A stretch of 64,000 nucleotides of DNA from Magnimaribacter mokuoloeensis (lineage in GTDB: Bacteria; Pseudomonadota; Gammaproteobacteria; Magnimaribacterales; Magnimaribacteraceae), in contig CP151794.1 of the NCBI GenBank assembly GCA_041860225.1, forward strand, positions 248,001 to 312,000, read 5' to 3'. Under the pieces are notes generated by a model, which was given only the letters and a program-made list of their open reading frames with translations, searched no databases and had not been told where the DNA came from. A program made the position numbers and the translations under genes. Shown piece after piece: positions 34,047 through 42,951 of the stretch (positions are counted from its first letter, which is position 1; each line of letters starts with the position of its first letter).

Positions 34047-35203
34047 TATTTGAGGGCTGATCCCATTAAGGTTTCAAAATTCGCTCTAAAAAATTTATCT
34101 TGCGCTTCAGAACTTATATCTTTTATCGATTTTTCAAATCGAGCTAGAGGATTTCTTCCACCTTCTACATGCGGATAGTCAGATGAAAACATGAATATAT
34201 CTGGGCCTGCCTCTTTAATTACCCATCCAGTAGGTTCTGTAGGATAAGGAGTAACCCTAACCTGCCTCTCAACATATTCGCTTGGTTTTAAAGTTAAATC
34301 TTGTAAACGGTCTTCATGCCTAGAAAAAGCTTCAAATGCTGAATCTAATTGCTTCATAAAGCCTGGTACCCAAACTGAACCTAATTCAATAACTCCAAAC
34401 ATTAGTTTTGGATGTCTTTCTAAAACACCATCCAGAATAAGTAATGAAAGTGCTTGCATTGGACCAGATGAAATAGCCATATAAGATATAGATCTGAAGT
34501 TTTCTTCTCCTCCATGAAAATCTTTAACTTTTGGCATACCATTCAAAGAATGAGCCTTTGGAAGAACAAAGTCTGCACTGCCTACATGAAATAAAATTGG
34601 AATTCCAGCCTCTTCAGCCATGGACCATATTGGATCAAAACCTATATGGCTTGTAGCATGATTTTTAGGGCAAGCCCAAGGTATAAGAAGGGCACTAGAG
34701 CCTGAATCAATCGCAGATTTGGCTGTGATAATACTCTTATCAATATCTGCTAGTGGTATATATGTGACTGGTAAAAGTCTAGAGTCCTTAGAGCAAAAGT
34801 CTATTTGAGCTCTATTAGTCGCTTCTGCAACTTCATAGAGCATTTCAATGTCATCTCCATGTTCAAGGCTCTCTAGCCATACATTTGGCGAGGTAGGGAA
34901 GACCAGTTGACTCTTTACTCCCAATAAATCCAAGGCTTTAGAACGATCTTCTTTATTGAAAGAGCCTAGAGCATCGTAATTCTTTCTTATCATCAGCTCT
35001 TCATCATTTTTTTCCTGATAAGATTTATCCTGATGAACCTCATCTATATTTTCAAAGTAGGTTTGAGCGAGTCCTTTATTGCCTTGAAATCTATCTCTAA
35101 AAGCTTTCTGTACTTTATCGCTTGCGTATCCATCAAACCAATTTGGCAACTCCATTGTATGAGCATCTGCATCATGAACTATTCTGTTTTCTATGTAAGG
35201 CAT
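34046..35203 (-). CDS. Amidohydrolase 2 family metal-dependent hydrolase
   Basis: A 385-residue TIM-barrel protein of the amidohydrolase 2 family (decarboxylases and hydrolases such as ACMSD). The N-terminal 'VHDADAHTMELPNWFDGYA' has D-A-D-A-H at the metal site. 'IPILFHVGSADF' near 200-211 gives the central His, 'GVIELGSVWVPGFMKQLD' is the family's usual helix-8 region, and 'DIFMFSSDYPHVEGGRNP' near 340-357 holds the last metal Asp. The substrate is unknown. It is followed by selO with a one-base overlap, but no functional link is obvious. A tauD-like gene diverges upstream. Confidence 0.82.
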   Translation of the reverse strand: MPYIENRIVHDADAHTMELPNWFDGYASDKVQKAFRDRFQGNKGLAQTYFENIDEVHQDKSYQEKNDEELMIRKNYDALGSFNKEDRSKALDLLGVKSQLVFPTSPNVWLESLEHGDDIEMLYEVAEATNRAQIDFCSKDSRLLPVTYIPLADIDKSIITAKSAIDSGSSALLIPWACPKNHATSHIGFDPIWSMAEEAGIPILFHVGSADFVLPKAHSLNGMPKVKDFHGGEENFRSISYMAISSGPMQALSLLILDGVLERHPKLMFGVIELGSVWVPGFMKQLDSAFEAFSRHEDRLQDLTLKPSEYVERQVRVTPYPTEPTGWVIKEAGPDIFMFSSDYPHVEGGRNPLARFEKSIKDISSEAQDKFFRANFETLMGSALK

Positions 35204-35269
35204 ATCTTTGTAAAATACTAATACTGTTTTATATTAGATTAACAAATATATATAAAAAGAGAAGCGCAA

Positions 35270-36124
35270 GTGAGAGTAGAGCCATTAGACAGATCATTCG
35301 GAGCAAAAGTTTATGATTTAACTTTAGCTGACTTAGATCAAATTGAATCTGAAGAAATATATGAGCTATGGTTGAAGTATGCCTTGCTTATTTTCCCTGC
35401 TCAGAATCTATCTAACGATCAGCAGATTAAATTTGCGAAAAACTTTGGAGCATTGGAGTTTGACCTGTCTCCCATCAGCAATGTAAGGAATGATGGTTCT
35501 ATTAGAGATGCCAATGACGATGATATCGTCAAATCTCTAAGAGGTAACATGGAGTGGCATCATGATAGCACTTACATGCCTATTCAGGCTAAGGGCGCGG
35601 TATTCACAGCACATAAAGTGCCTTCAAAGGGAGGAGAAACTGGTTGGGCTGATATGCGAGCAGCTTACGATGGTTTGAGCCAGAGTATGAAAGAGAAGAT
35701 AAAAGATTTATCTGCTTATCATTCTTACGAATGGAGTCAAAAAGAAAGATTTGGTCATAAAGACCCTAAGGTAAGCGAGTTTAATAGTTACGGATTCGAT
35801 ATTGATCCTAAACCCCTAAGACCTTTAGTAAAAACTCATAATGAGACTGGGCAGAAATGCCTAACTATAGGCAGACATATTAATAAAATTCCTGGTATGA
35901 GTGATCAAGAAGCGCAAAACCTTGCGCGCGAGCTCGAGGAATTTGCTTGTAGTAATGAAGACTGGGTTTATCACCATTCTTGGGAAGTAGGAGATGCGGT
36001 AATTTGGGATAACAGATGCTTGATGCACCAAGCCTGTATGTGGGATCTCAGTGAAGGCAGGATAATGTACCATTCAAGAATTGAAGGTGACCCAATATCT
36101 GAGGCTGCTTCTAACTACTTATAA
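35270..36124 (+). CDS. TauD/TfdA family Fe(II)/2-oxoglutarate dioxygenase
   Basis: A 284-residue dioxygenase. The iron-binding facial triad is H-x-D in 'MEWHHDSTYMP' (near residues 95-105) and the distal His in 'NRCLMHQACMW' (near 245-255); the 2-oxoglutarate Arg is in 'GRIMYHSRIEG'. 'PSKGGETGWADMRAAYDGL' near 118-136 is also conserved. The family hydroxylates sulfonates (taurine), aromatic ethers, sulfate esters and others; which one applies cannot be read here, and no transporter genes flank it. The start is GTG at 35270 with an AAGAGAAG stretch before it. It ends directly against the oadA-like stop on the other strand. Confidence 0.87.
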   Translation: MRVEPLDRSFGAKVYDLTLADLDQIESEEIYELWLKYALLIFPAQNLSNDQQIKFAKNFGALEFDLSPISNVRNDGSIRDANDDDIVKSLRGNMEWHHDSTYMPIQAKGAVFTAHKVPSKGGETGWADMRAAYDGLSQSMKEKIKDLSAYHSYEWSQKERFGHKDPKVSEFNSYGFDIDPKPLRPLVKTHNETGQKCLTIGRHINKIPGMSDQEAQNLARELEEFACSNEDWVYHHSWEVGDAVIWDNRCLMHQACMWDLSEGRIMYHSRIEGDPISEAASNYL

Positions 36125-37480
36125 TTAAATATCTAACTGTTTAAAAAATGATAAAGCAATATTGGGGAACATAATGTAAGTGAGGAGCATTTCAATGTTT
36201 TCACTCAAGTCAGGTAATCCATTATTTGAACAAAGCTCTTTAAGCTCCTTCGACATTTTTTCTATTTCATCTTCATCTAAATCAGTTTCTTCAATACCAA
36301 TTGATTGAGCCTTCTTTAACAAGTCGGCTTGGATATCACCTGGCAGTTTTCCGTATTTTCCTAAAATTAAATTCAAAGACTCATTAGAAAGATTTTCGTA
36401 TCTTCTGGAGCTCATAACATTGAGTAATGCCTGGGCTCCAACGATCTGAGAAGCTGGAGTTACAAGGGGAGGGAAACCAAAATCCTCCCTAACTTTAGGT
36501 ATTTCATCCTTAACTAAGTCTATTTTATCTTCTTGTTTATTAGCTCTTAGTTGAGATTCTAAATTAGAGAGCATGCCTCCAGGAACCTGCTTCACAAGCA
36601 TTGTTGAATCTACTCCCTTAAGACTACCTTCAAACTCTGAGTACTTTTCTCTAATCTCTTTAAAGAAATTTGAAACTTCTTCAAGAGAATCTAGATCTAA
36701 ATTAATCTCTCTATCCTGTCCTTCAAATATCGCTAGCATTGTCTCGGTAGCGGTATGTCCGTAAGTCATGCTTAGTGAAGATATTGAAGTATCTATATTA
36801 TCTATGCCGGCTTCAATGGCTTTCATGTTTGTAGCGGTTGACATACCTGTTGTTGCATGAGTTTGCATGTGTATTGGTATAGAAAGGTTTTCTTTTAGGC
36901 TGCTTACTAGATCATAGGCATCAAAAGGTCTCAACAAACCAGCCATGTCCTTAATTGCCAAGGAGTCAGCCCCAGAATCTTCAATTTTCTTTGCTAGATC
37001 AAGCCATGTATCAAGGTTATGAACCGGACTGGTTGTATAAGCTATAGTTCCTTGAGCGTGTTTTCCAATTCTTTTGACTTCTTTAATAGAAAATTCAATA
37101 TTATCAAAATCATTTAAAGCATCAAAAGTTCTAAAGATTTCGATCCCATTTTCTGCTGATTTTTCCAAGAATCTAGAAACCACATAGTTAGAATAGTGCT
37201 TATAACCCACTAAATTTTGTCCCCTAATAAGCATTTGTTGAGGCGTATTTTTTAAAAGTGAATTAAAAGTTCTAAGTCTTTCCCAAGGATCCTCATTAAG
37301 GTATCTAATACATGAGTCGTAAGTGGCACCACCCCAAGTTTCAAGAGACCAGTAACCGACTTTATCTAGAGCCGGCAATATTGACACAAGGTCCCTTAAA
37401 GGGACTCTTGTTGCTAGCAGAGACTGTATCCCATCTCTTACTACAACTTCGGTTATCCCAACTTGTTTTGAAGATTCCAT
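36125..37480 (-). CDS. OadA/pyruvate carboxylase carboxyltransferase subunit without biotinyl domain
   Basis: A 451-residue protein matching the carboxyltransferase part of oxaloacetate decarboxylase alpha / pyruvate carboxylase subunit B. 'ITEVVVRDGIQSLLATRV' near 9-26 has the metal Asp, 'LDKVGYWSLETWGGATYDSCIRYLNEDPWERLR' (in pieces) follows, 'DSLAIKDMAGLLRP' carries the active-site Lys (near 178-191), and 'IPIHMQTHATTGMSTA' the metal histidines (near 205-220). The C-terminal 'LLTYIMFPNIALSFFKQL' is the normal end of this domain, yet the biotin-attachment domain (usually to about 590 residues with an MKM motif) is absent. No biotin carrier, OadB/OadG or carboxylase gene is in the window. 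Confidence 0.83.
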   Translation of the reverse strand: MESSKQVGITEVVVRDGIQSLLATRVPLRDLVSILPALDKVGYWSLETWGGATYDSCIRYLNEDPWERLRTFNSLLKNTPQQMLIRGQNLVGYKHYSNYVVSRFLEKSAENGIEIFRTFDALNDFDNIEFSIKEVKRIGKHAQGTIAYTTSPVHNLDTWLDLAKKIEDSGADSLAIKDMAGLLRPFDAYDLVSSLKENLSIPIHMQTHATTGMSTATNMKAIEAGIDNIDTSISSLSMTYGHTATETMLAIFEGQDREINLDLDSLEEVSNFFKEIREKYSEFEGSLKGVDSTMLVKQVPGGMLSNLESQLRANKQEDKIDLVKDEIPKVREDFGFPPLVTPASQIVGAQALLNVMSSRRYENLSNESLNLILGKYGKLPGDIQADLLKKAQSIGIEETDLDEDEIEKMSKELKELCSNNGLPDLSENIEMLLTYIMFPNIALSFFKQLDI

Positions 37481-37509
37481 ATTACCCCAGAAGGATATTT
37501 TATCTCTTA

Positions 37510-37884
37510 TTAAGGTTTATCGATAGGAAAGTTGTTAAGCATCCAATCGCTAAATCCACCACTCATAGAGAGCACATTTTTATAACCCATTTTTTGTATA
37601 TTTTCCCCTGCAAGGGCAGATCTGTATCCGCCCTGACAATACAGAACAATCAACGACTCTTTATTGCTAATAAGATTACCAATATCTCTCTCTATTATCC
37701 CTTTTCCAAGATGATGGGCTCCTAGAATATGACCCTGTATCCATTCTCTGTCTTCTCTTACATCAATAAGAAAAAAATCTTCATCTTTCTCAAGCAAATC
37801 TTTAACTTGATGAATATCGCATTCTTTGACTTCTTTGAGTGATGATTCAACAAGCTCTAAAAAGTTTAAATTGTGATTCTTCAT
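37510..37884 (-). CDS. Rhodanese-domain sulfurtransferase
   Basis: A single-domain rhodanese of 124 residues. The active-site loop is 'YCQGGYRSALAGENIQKMG' with the persulfide Cys near residue 88, and 'LIDVREDREWIQGHILGAHHL' in pieces near 38-58 and 'SMSGGFSDWM' near the C-terminus are standard. It has no signal peptide, so it acts in the cytoplasm, moving sulfane sulfur to unknown acceptors. A perfect AAGGAGGA lies four bases before the ATG, the strongest ribosome binding site seen here. It is 16 bases after the GDPD gene on the same strand. Confidence 0.9.
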   Translation of the reverse strand: MKNHNLNFLELVESSLKEVKECDIHQVKDLLEKDEDFFLIDVREDREWIQGHILGAHHLGKGIIERDIGNLISNKESLIVLYCQGGYRSALAGENIQKMGYKNVLSMSGGFSDWMLNNFPIDKP

Positions 37885-37900
37885 TTCTCCTCCTTTTACT

Positions 37901-38626
37901 TTATTCTAAAGCTTCTAGGTAATTTCTTATAGACAGGGGTTTATTTGTTGTTATGGAGTCAATACCATTTCTATAATAACTTTCAGCTTCTTCATTAGAA
38001 TTAACGGTCCAAACGTGTATCGTTTTTTTAATATCCCTAACTGCCTGAATAAACTTTTCATCAAGCCTTTCATGATTCTGTGCTCCAATTCCATCAGCTT
38101 TTGTTGCCATAGCCAGATTTAAAATATCTTGTGTATTCATTTCTTTATAATCAAATGCTATTAGTAGGTTACATTTTATTTGCGATTCTTTTCTTTTTAT
38201 TGCCTTGATAACTTCAGGAAAAAAAGAAATAACGGTTAATTTGTCTAAGTCTTTGTAATTTTTTTGAATTACTTCTAGCAAAATAGGAACAATTTCTTCA
38301 TTAGTTTTAACCTCTATGAATATATCTTTTTCTTCAGGCAAAAGTTCAAAGACTTCATTTAATTTAGGTATTTTTTCTTTGTTCCAAGACTCGCCAAACC
38401 AACTACCGCACTCCAAGCTCTTTACCTCTTGTAAGGACATATCCTTTATCTTTCTATCCACTCCTGTTGTTCGAAGACCAGTCTTGTCATGATGGCAGAT
38501 GATCTCATTATCTGATGTCAATCTTATGTCTACTTCAACCCCATCAGCCTCCTGAATAAAAGCTTCTTGGACAGAGGAAAGCGAATTTTCAGGTGCATCT
38601 TCAGATGCACCACGATGAGCGATAAT
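37901..38626 (-). CDS. Glycerophosphodiester phosphodiesterase with a non-standard start codon
   Basis: Cleaves glycerophosphodiesters to glycerol-3-phosphate and an alcohol. The frame contains the full N-terminal catalytic motif 'IIAHRGASEDAPENSLSS', the metal pair 'ADGVEVDIRLTSDNEIICHHD' (in part), 'IFIEVKT' and the ending 'IHVWTVNSNEEAESYYRNGID' (in part). No ATG, GTG or TTG lies upstream of this motif; the first one is a TTG at 38521, which would delete the catalytic His-Arg. I therefore placed the start at ATT (38626), two codons before the motif; CTG at 38644, inside nrdB, is the alternative. Either gives 241-247 residues, the usual length. It begins nine bases after the nrdB stop, so reinitiation after nrdB is plausible. 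Confidence 0.75.
   Translation of the reverse strand: MIAHRGASEDAPENSLSSVQEAFIQEADGVEVDIRLTSDNEIICHHDKTGLRTTGVDRKIKDMSLQEVKSLECGSWFGESWNKEKIPKLNEVFELLPEEKDIFIEVKTNEEIVPILLEVIQKNYKDLDKLTVISFFPEVIKAIKRKESQIKCNLLIAFDYKEMNTQDILNLAMATKADGIGAQNHERLDEKFIQAVRDIKKTIHVWTVNSNEEAESYYRNGIDSITTNKPLSIRNYLEALE
38592..38611. repeat. Inverted repeat at the 5' end of the GDPD gene
   Basis: GGTGCATC (38592-38599) and GATGCACC (38604-38611) form a perfect 8-bp stem with a 4-base loop. It starts about 13 bases downstream of the proposed ATT start codon and codes for 'GASEDAP'. Confidence 0.7.
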
Positions 38627-38634
38627 TTTAGTTT

Positions 38635-39873
38635 TTAGTCCCAGGTTAGAGCACCACCAGTCTGGTATTCAATAACTCTAGTTTCGAAAAAGTTTTTTTC
38701 TTTTCTGAGGTCCATTATTTCCGACATCCAAGGGAAAGGATTTGTTGCACCTTCAAACTCTTCTTCTAGGCCTATTTGAACTAGTCTTCTATTAGCAATG
38801 AATTGGAGGTACTCTTCCATCATGCCTGCATTCATACCAAGTATTCCTCTCGGCATTGTGTCTCTTGCATATTGTATCTCTAGCTCTGTTCCTTCTAATA
38901 TCATTTGTGCAGCTTCAAGACGCATTTGGTCATCCCATAGATGAGGATTTTCTATCTTAATCTGATTGATCATATCTATTCCAAAATTTAAGTGCATAGA
39001 TTCATCTCTGAGTATGTATTGAAATTGCTCAGCCGTTCCTGTCATCTTATTCCTTCTGCCCATAGAAAGTATTTGCGTGAATCCACAGTAAAAGAAGATA
39101 CCTTCTAATACGCAATAGAAAGCTATTAGGTTTTTCAAAAGTAATTTGTCTGTTTCATCCGTACCGGTTGTGAACCCTGGATCAGATATTTCTTTTGTAT
39201 ATTTCAGACCCCAAGAAGCTTTTTTAGCTACGCTTGGTATTTCACGATACATATTAAAGATTTCTCCTTCATCCATGCCTAATGACTCTATACAGTATTG
39301 ATATGCATGTGTGTGGATTGCTTCCTCAAAACTCTGCCTCAATATGTATTGCCTGCACTCTGGATTGGTAATTAATCTATAGATTGCTAGAACCAGGTTA
39401 TTTGCTACCAGCGAGTCTGCTGTAGAAAAGAAACCAAGATTCCTCATAACTATAGTTCTTTCATCTTCCGTGAGCCCTTCATTTGATTTCCAGAGTGCAA
39501 TATCAGCAGTCATATTTACTTCTTGCGGCATCCAATGATTTGCACTTCCGTCTAGATATTTTTGCCAAGCCCAATCATACTTGAAGGGAACTAGTTGATT
39601 GAGATCTGCTCTGCAATTAATCATAGCTTTATCATCTACCTGAACTCTTCCTGCAAGTCCTTCTAGCTCTTCTTCTCCTTCTTTTGTATCAAGAACTTCG
39701 ATGGCTTGTTTTGCTTGCTTTGCTCTATCTCCAGCTGAGGCAGGAATATGTTCTGGAATCGACTCTTCTATTACTTCCTGAGAAGTTTGAGCCTCCACAG
39801 GCTTTTCTTCTTTAATTACAGGTTGTGTTTTCTGAGTATTTTCTGATTCGTTGTAATCATCCCAATTTAACAT
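38635..39873 (-). CDS. nrdB: Ribonucleotide reductase class Ia, beta subunit
   Basis: The radical-generating di-iron subunit, 412 residues. A disordered Glu/Pro/Gln-rich N-terminus (about 1-75) precedes the core, as in pseudomonad NrdB. 'DWAWQKYLDGSANHWMPQEVNMTADIALWK' in pieces (near 98-128), 'EEAIHTHAYQYC' (near 180-191) and 'DESMHLNFGIDMINQIKIENPH' in pieces (near 288-308) carry the Glu/His iron ligands. The C-terminal 'FFETRVIEYQTGGALTWD' docks on NrdA. It follows nrdA by 15 bases and is controlled with it. The next gene on this strand begins just after its stop. Confidence 0.96.
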   Translation of the reverse strand: MLNWDDYNESENTQKTQPVIKEEKPVEAQTSQEVIEESIPEHIPASAGDRAKQAKQAIEVLDTKEGEEELEGLAGRVQVDDKAMINCRADLNQLVPFKYDWAWQKYLDGSANHWMPQEVNMTADIALWKSNEGLTEDERTIVMRNLGFFSTADSLVANNLVLAIYRLITNPECRQYILRQSFEEAIHTHAYQYCIESLGMDEGEIFNMYREIPSVAKKASWGLKYTKEISDPGFTTGTDETDKLLLKNLIAFYCVLEGIFFYCGFTQILSMGRRNKMTGTAEQFQYILRDESMHLNFGIDMINQIKIENPHLWDDQMRLEAAQMILEGTELEIQYARDTMPRGILGMNAGMMEEYLQFIANRRLVQIGLEEEFEGATNPFPWMSEIMDLRKEKNFFETRVIEYQTGGALTWD

Positions 39874-39888
39874 TTTAACTCCTAAATT

Positions 39889-42756
39889 TTATTGACATGC
39901 TTCACAGTCAGGATCCAGAATTGAACATGCTGCTGGTGCTGTCGTATTTGATTGAGGTTGAACTTCAGGTTGAGCAGAAGCTGAAACAGCATTCAACTCT
40001 CCTGTTGATATCGTGGATTTTTCAGCTGTTGTTGCTGATCTAGAGCGAAGGTAATAAGTTGTTTTAAGACCTCTTAACCAGGCCATACGGTACATGATAT
40101 CTAGTTTTTTTCCGTTTGGTTCGTCTATATAAAGGTTTAAAGATTGACTTTGATCGATCCATTTCTGTCTTCTACTTGCCGCATCGATGAGCCATCTAGG
40201 TTCTATATCAAATGCTGTAGCGTATAGATCTTTTATTTCATCTGGGATCCTAGAGATACCTTTAACACTTCCGTCATAATACTTCAGGTCGTTTATCATG
40301 ACTGAATCCCATAGCCCTAGTTTTTTTAGGTTTTCTACCATTGGTATATTTGTTACCGTAAATTCACCTGAGAGATTAGATTTTACATATAGGTTTTGGT
40401 AGGTAGGTTCAATGGACTGAGATACACCAGTTATATTAGCTATTGTCGCTGTTGGTGCTATAGCCATTACATTTGAGTTTCTTATTCCTTGTGTTTTAAC
40501 TATTTCTCTTAAAGAATCCCAGTCCATTGTAGAACTCTCATCTACCTCAAGGTAATCATCTCCTCGACTCTCTTTGAGTAATTTAATTGAATCTATAGGT
40601 AAAATACCTTGGCTCCAAAGTGAACCTTCGTAAGACTGATAAGCTCCTCTTTCTTTTGCTAAATCGCTTGATGCTTTTATAGCATAGTAACTTACCATTT
40701 CCATCGACTTATCAGCGAACTCTACCGCTTCTTGTGAAGCGTAAGGAGTTTGTAGCATGTACAGTGCATCATGGAAGCCCATAATCCCCAAACCTATTGG
40801 CCTGTGCTTCATATTTGATGTCTCTGCAGCTTTGACAGCATAAAAATTTATGTCTATGACATTATCAAGCATTCTTATAGCTGTATTGATTGTCTTCTCT
40901 AATTTTTCTTCATCCATGCCTCCGTCTTTGATGTGACGGGTTAGGTTTACGGATCCCAGGTTGCAGACTGCGATTTCATCTTGACTTGTATTTAGTGTTA
41001 TTTCAGTACATAAATTTGAAGAGTGCACAACACCGACATGCTGTTGAGGTGATCTTAGATTACATACATCTTTAAAGGTTATCCAAGGATGCCCAGTTTC
41101 AAAGACCATAGAAAGCATTTTTTTCCAAAGCTCTTTTGCATCCACTTCTTTAAAGAACTCTATTTCTCCTGTCTGTGTTTGAGCCTCATACTCTTCATAT
41201 CTCTTTTCAAATTCTAGGCCGTATAAATCATGCAGATCTGGCGTGTCACTTGGTGTAAATAAAGTCCATTTTTTATCTTCAGATACTCTTTTTAGGAAAA
41301 GGTCAGGCACCCAATTTGCCGTATTCATATCATGGGTCCTTCTTCTGTCATCTCCTGTATTTTTTCTGAGTTCTACAAATTCTTCTATATCCATGTGCCA
41401 GGTTTCTAAGTACGAACAGACTGCTCCTTTTCTTTTTCCGCCTTGGTTTACGGCAACGGCTGTATCATTTACAACTTTAAGGAAAGGAACCACTCCTTGA
41501 GACTTACCGTTTGTTCCTTTGATCTGTGATCCTAATCCCCTGACTGGAGTCCAGTCATTACCCAGTCCTCCTGCCCACTTAGACAGCATGGCATTATCTT
41601 GTATAGCTCCGTATATACCGTGCAGATCATCTGGTACTGTTGTTAAGTAACATGACGAAAGTTGAGAGTGTTTAGTGCCTGAATTAAACAAGGTCGGGGT
41701 TGAACTCATGTAATCAAAGCTAGACAACAGGTTATAAAACTCTATTGCTCTGTCTTCTCTGTTATCCTCTCTAAGCGCTAGGCCCATTGAGACTCTCATG
41801 AAGAAGACTTGAGGCAACTCATATCTTATTTCCGTATCGTGGATAAAGTAACGATCATAAAGTGTCTGGAGGCCCAAGTAGGTAAACTCTGTATCTCTTG
41901 ATGAGTCAATGGCCTGTCCGAGTTTTTCTATATCCATTTCGAGGAGCTCTGGATTAAGGATTTCGTTTTCTACTCCTTTAGCTAAGAAGTTTCTTAATGC
42001 CTGTGGATAAAGTCCTTCCATTTCTTTTTGTGTTGCTTTTTTCTGCATTCCTAAATAAGAGAGTGCTTCGGTCCTTATATTGTCTAGCAATATTCTAGCT
42101 GTTACGTAGGTATAGTTTGGCTCCTGTTCAACCAAAGTCCTTGAAGTCATAACTAAAGATGTTCTTGCGTCTTCTTCAGTTACTCCGTCATATAGATTTT
42201 TATTTGCTTCATCTATTATGTTTTGAGCATTTGTTCCTTCTAAACCTTCACAGGCCTCAGCAACCATTACTTCAAGATGTTTAATGTCTAATGTATCTTC
42301 ATCTCCGTTTTCTAAAGTTATATTGATTCCTTCTTTCTCTTGTTTTTGTGGTGCTTCCTGTTGTCTTAGTTGTTTTCTTTCTTCTCTATATAAGACATAT
42401 GTTCTTGCCACTTTCTGCTCGCCGGACCTCATGAGTTCAAGCTCTACTTGATCTTGAATTTCTTCTATATGAAGTGTCCCTCCTGAAGGCATTCTCCTAT
42501 TAAAGGTATTAGTCACTGCATTTGCCAATTCATTCACTTCATTATGAATTCTTGTTGACGCTGCGGCTGCTCCTCCTTCTACGGCCAGAAATGCTTTTGT
42601 TATGGCTATAGCAATTTTTTCAGCATCGTAAGACACTACGGACCCATTTCTTTTTATAACCCTCATCTGTCCTGGTGCTATTGCAGGCTTTGTCTGTTCT
42701 TGGGCTGTTTGGGCTGTTTTTTGTGTTGTTTCTGGTGTTTGCGTTGATGATTCCAT
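39889..42756 (-). CDS. nrdA: Ribonucleotide reductase class Ia, alpha subunit
   Basis: Reduces ribonucleoside diphosphates to deoxy forms. At 955 residues it is of the long pseudomonad type. An ATP-cone allosteric domain lies near 30-130 ('RVIKRNGSVVSYDAEKIAIAI' in part), followed by a second, weaker cone-like region near 145-240. Catalytic residues are visible: 'LSSCYLTTVPDD' (substrate-reducing Cys), 'SSNLCTEITLN' (thiyl Cys and Glu), 'EIAVCNLGSVNL' (partner Cys) and 'NLYVKSN' (radical-transfer Tyr). The mobile tail ends C944-SILDPD-C951-EA-C954, the CxxC that is re-reduced by thioredoxin or glutaredoxin. It is first in nrdAB, behind NrdR and DnaA boxes. Confidence 0.97.
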   Translation of the reverse strand: MESSTQTPETTQKTAQTAQEQTKPAIAPGQMRVIKRNGSVVSYDAEKIAIAITKAFLAVEGGAAAASTRIHNEVNELANAVTNTFNRRMPSGGTLHIEEIQDQVELELMRSGEQKVARTYVLYREERKQLRQQEAPQKQEKEGINITLENGDEDTLDIKHLEVMVAEACEGLEGTNAQNIIDEANKNLYDGVTEEDARTSLVMTSRTLVEQEPNYTYVTARILLDNIRTEALSYLGMQKKATQKEMEGLYPQALRNFLAKGVENEILNPELLEMDIEKLGQAIDSSRDTEFTYLGLQTLYDRYFIHDTEIRYELPQVFFMRVSMGLALREDNREDRAIEFYNLLSSFDYMSSTPTLFNSGTKHSQLSSCYLTTVPDDLHGIYGAIQDNAMLSKWAGGLGNDWTPVRGLGSQIKGTNGKSQGVVPFLKVVNDTAVAVNQGGKRKGAVCSYLETWHMDIEEFVELRKNTGDDRRRTHDMNTANWVPDLFLKRVSEDKKWTLFTPSDTPDLHDLYGLEFEKRYEEYEAQTQTGEIEFFKEVDAKELWKKMLSMVFETGHPWITFKDVCNLRSPQQHVGVVHSSNLCTEITLNTSQDEIAVCNLGSVNLTRHIKDGGMDEEKLEKTINTAIRMLDNVIDINFYAVKAAETSNMKHRPIGLGIMGFHDALYMLQTPYASQEAVEFADKSMEMVSYYAIKASSDLAKERGAYQSYEGSLWSQGILPIDSIKLLKESRGDDYLEVDESSTMDWDSLREIVKTQGIRNSNVMAIAPTATIANITGVSQSIEPTYQNLYVKSNLSGEFTVTNIPMVENLKKLGLWDSVMINDLKYYDGSVKGISRIPDEIKDLYATAFDIEPRWLIDAASRRQKWIDQSQSLNLYIDEPNGKKLDIMYRMAWLRGLKTTYYLRSRSATTAEKSTISTGELNAVSASAQPEVQPQSNTTAPAACSILDPDCEACQ

Positions 42757-42798
42757 CTAATTCCTTCCCCTTTTTCTTTTTTTCTTCTTTTTTATATA

Positions 42799-42846
42799 TC
42801 CCTATATATTGTGTCTAGTTTTAGTAACAGACACAAGATACTGTGT
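42799..42846. promoter_or_regulatory. Pair of NrdR boxes upstream of nrdAB
   Basis: Box 1 at 42799-42814 (TCCCTATATATTGTGT) and box 2 at 42831-42846 (ACACAAGATACTGTGT) fit the NrdR consensus ACACWATATATWGTGT. They start 32 bases apart, about three helical turns, the spacing known for NrdR tandem sites. NrdR should repress nrdAB when dATP/ATP is high. Confidence 0.82.
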
Positions 42847-42896
42847 TTTTAAACAAAACACAATACTATAAACATACAAATTTTCTGTTAATTTTC

Positions 42897-42905
42897 TGTG
42901 GATAA
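42897..42905 (-). promoter_or_regulatory. Perfect DnaA box between nrdA and glpK
   Basis: TGTGGATAA on the plus strand, i.e. TTATCCACA on the minus strand. DnaA boxes regulate nrdAB in E. coli, so it probably couples dNTP supply to replication initiation here too. Confidence 0.7.
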
Positions 42906-42928
42906 GTATTTAGTAAGTTAGTTTTTTG

Positions 42929-42934
42929 TATACT
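42929..42934 (+). promoter_or_regulatory. Possible glpK -10 element
   Basis: TATACT, 17 bases upstream of the glpK start, with AGGAG at 42942-42946 as ribosome binding site. No good -35 is seen. The DnaA box at 42897-42905 lies just upstream and might affect glpK too. Confidence 0.35.
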
Positions 42935-42951
42935 GCACTTTAGGAGACATT

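Noticed and set aside
37901..38521. GDPD gene as an N-terminally truncated pseudogene starting at the TTG 38521
   Set aside because: The missing catalytic N-terminus is encoded in the same frame upstream without interruption; only the start codon is unusual.
42858..42873. A third NrdR box upstream of nrdA
   Set aside because: Only the left half matches the consensus and its spacing from box 2 (27 bases) is not the usual one.
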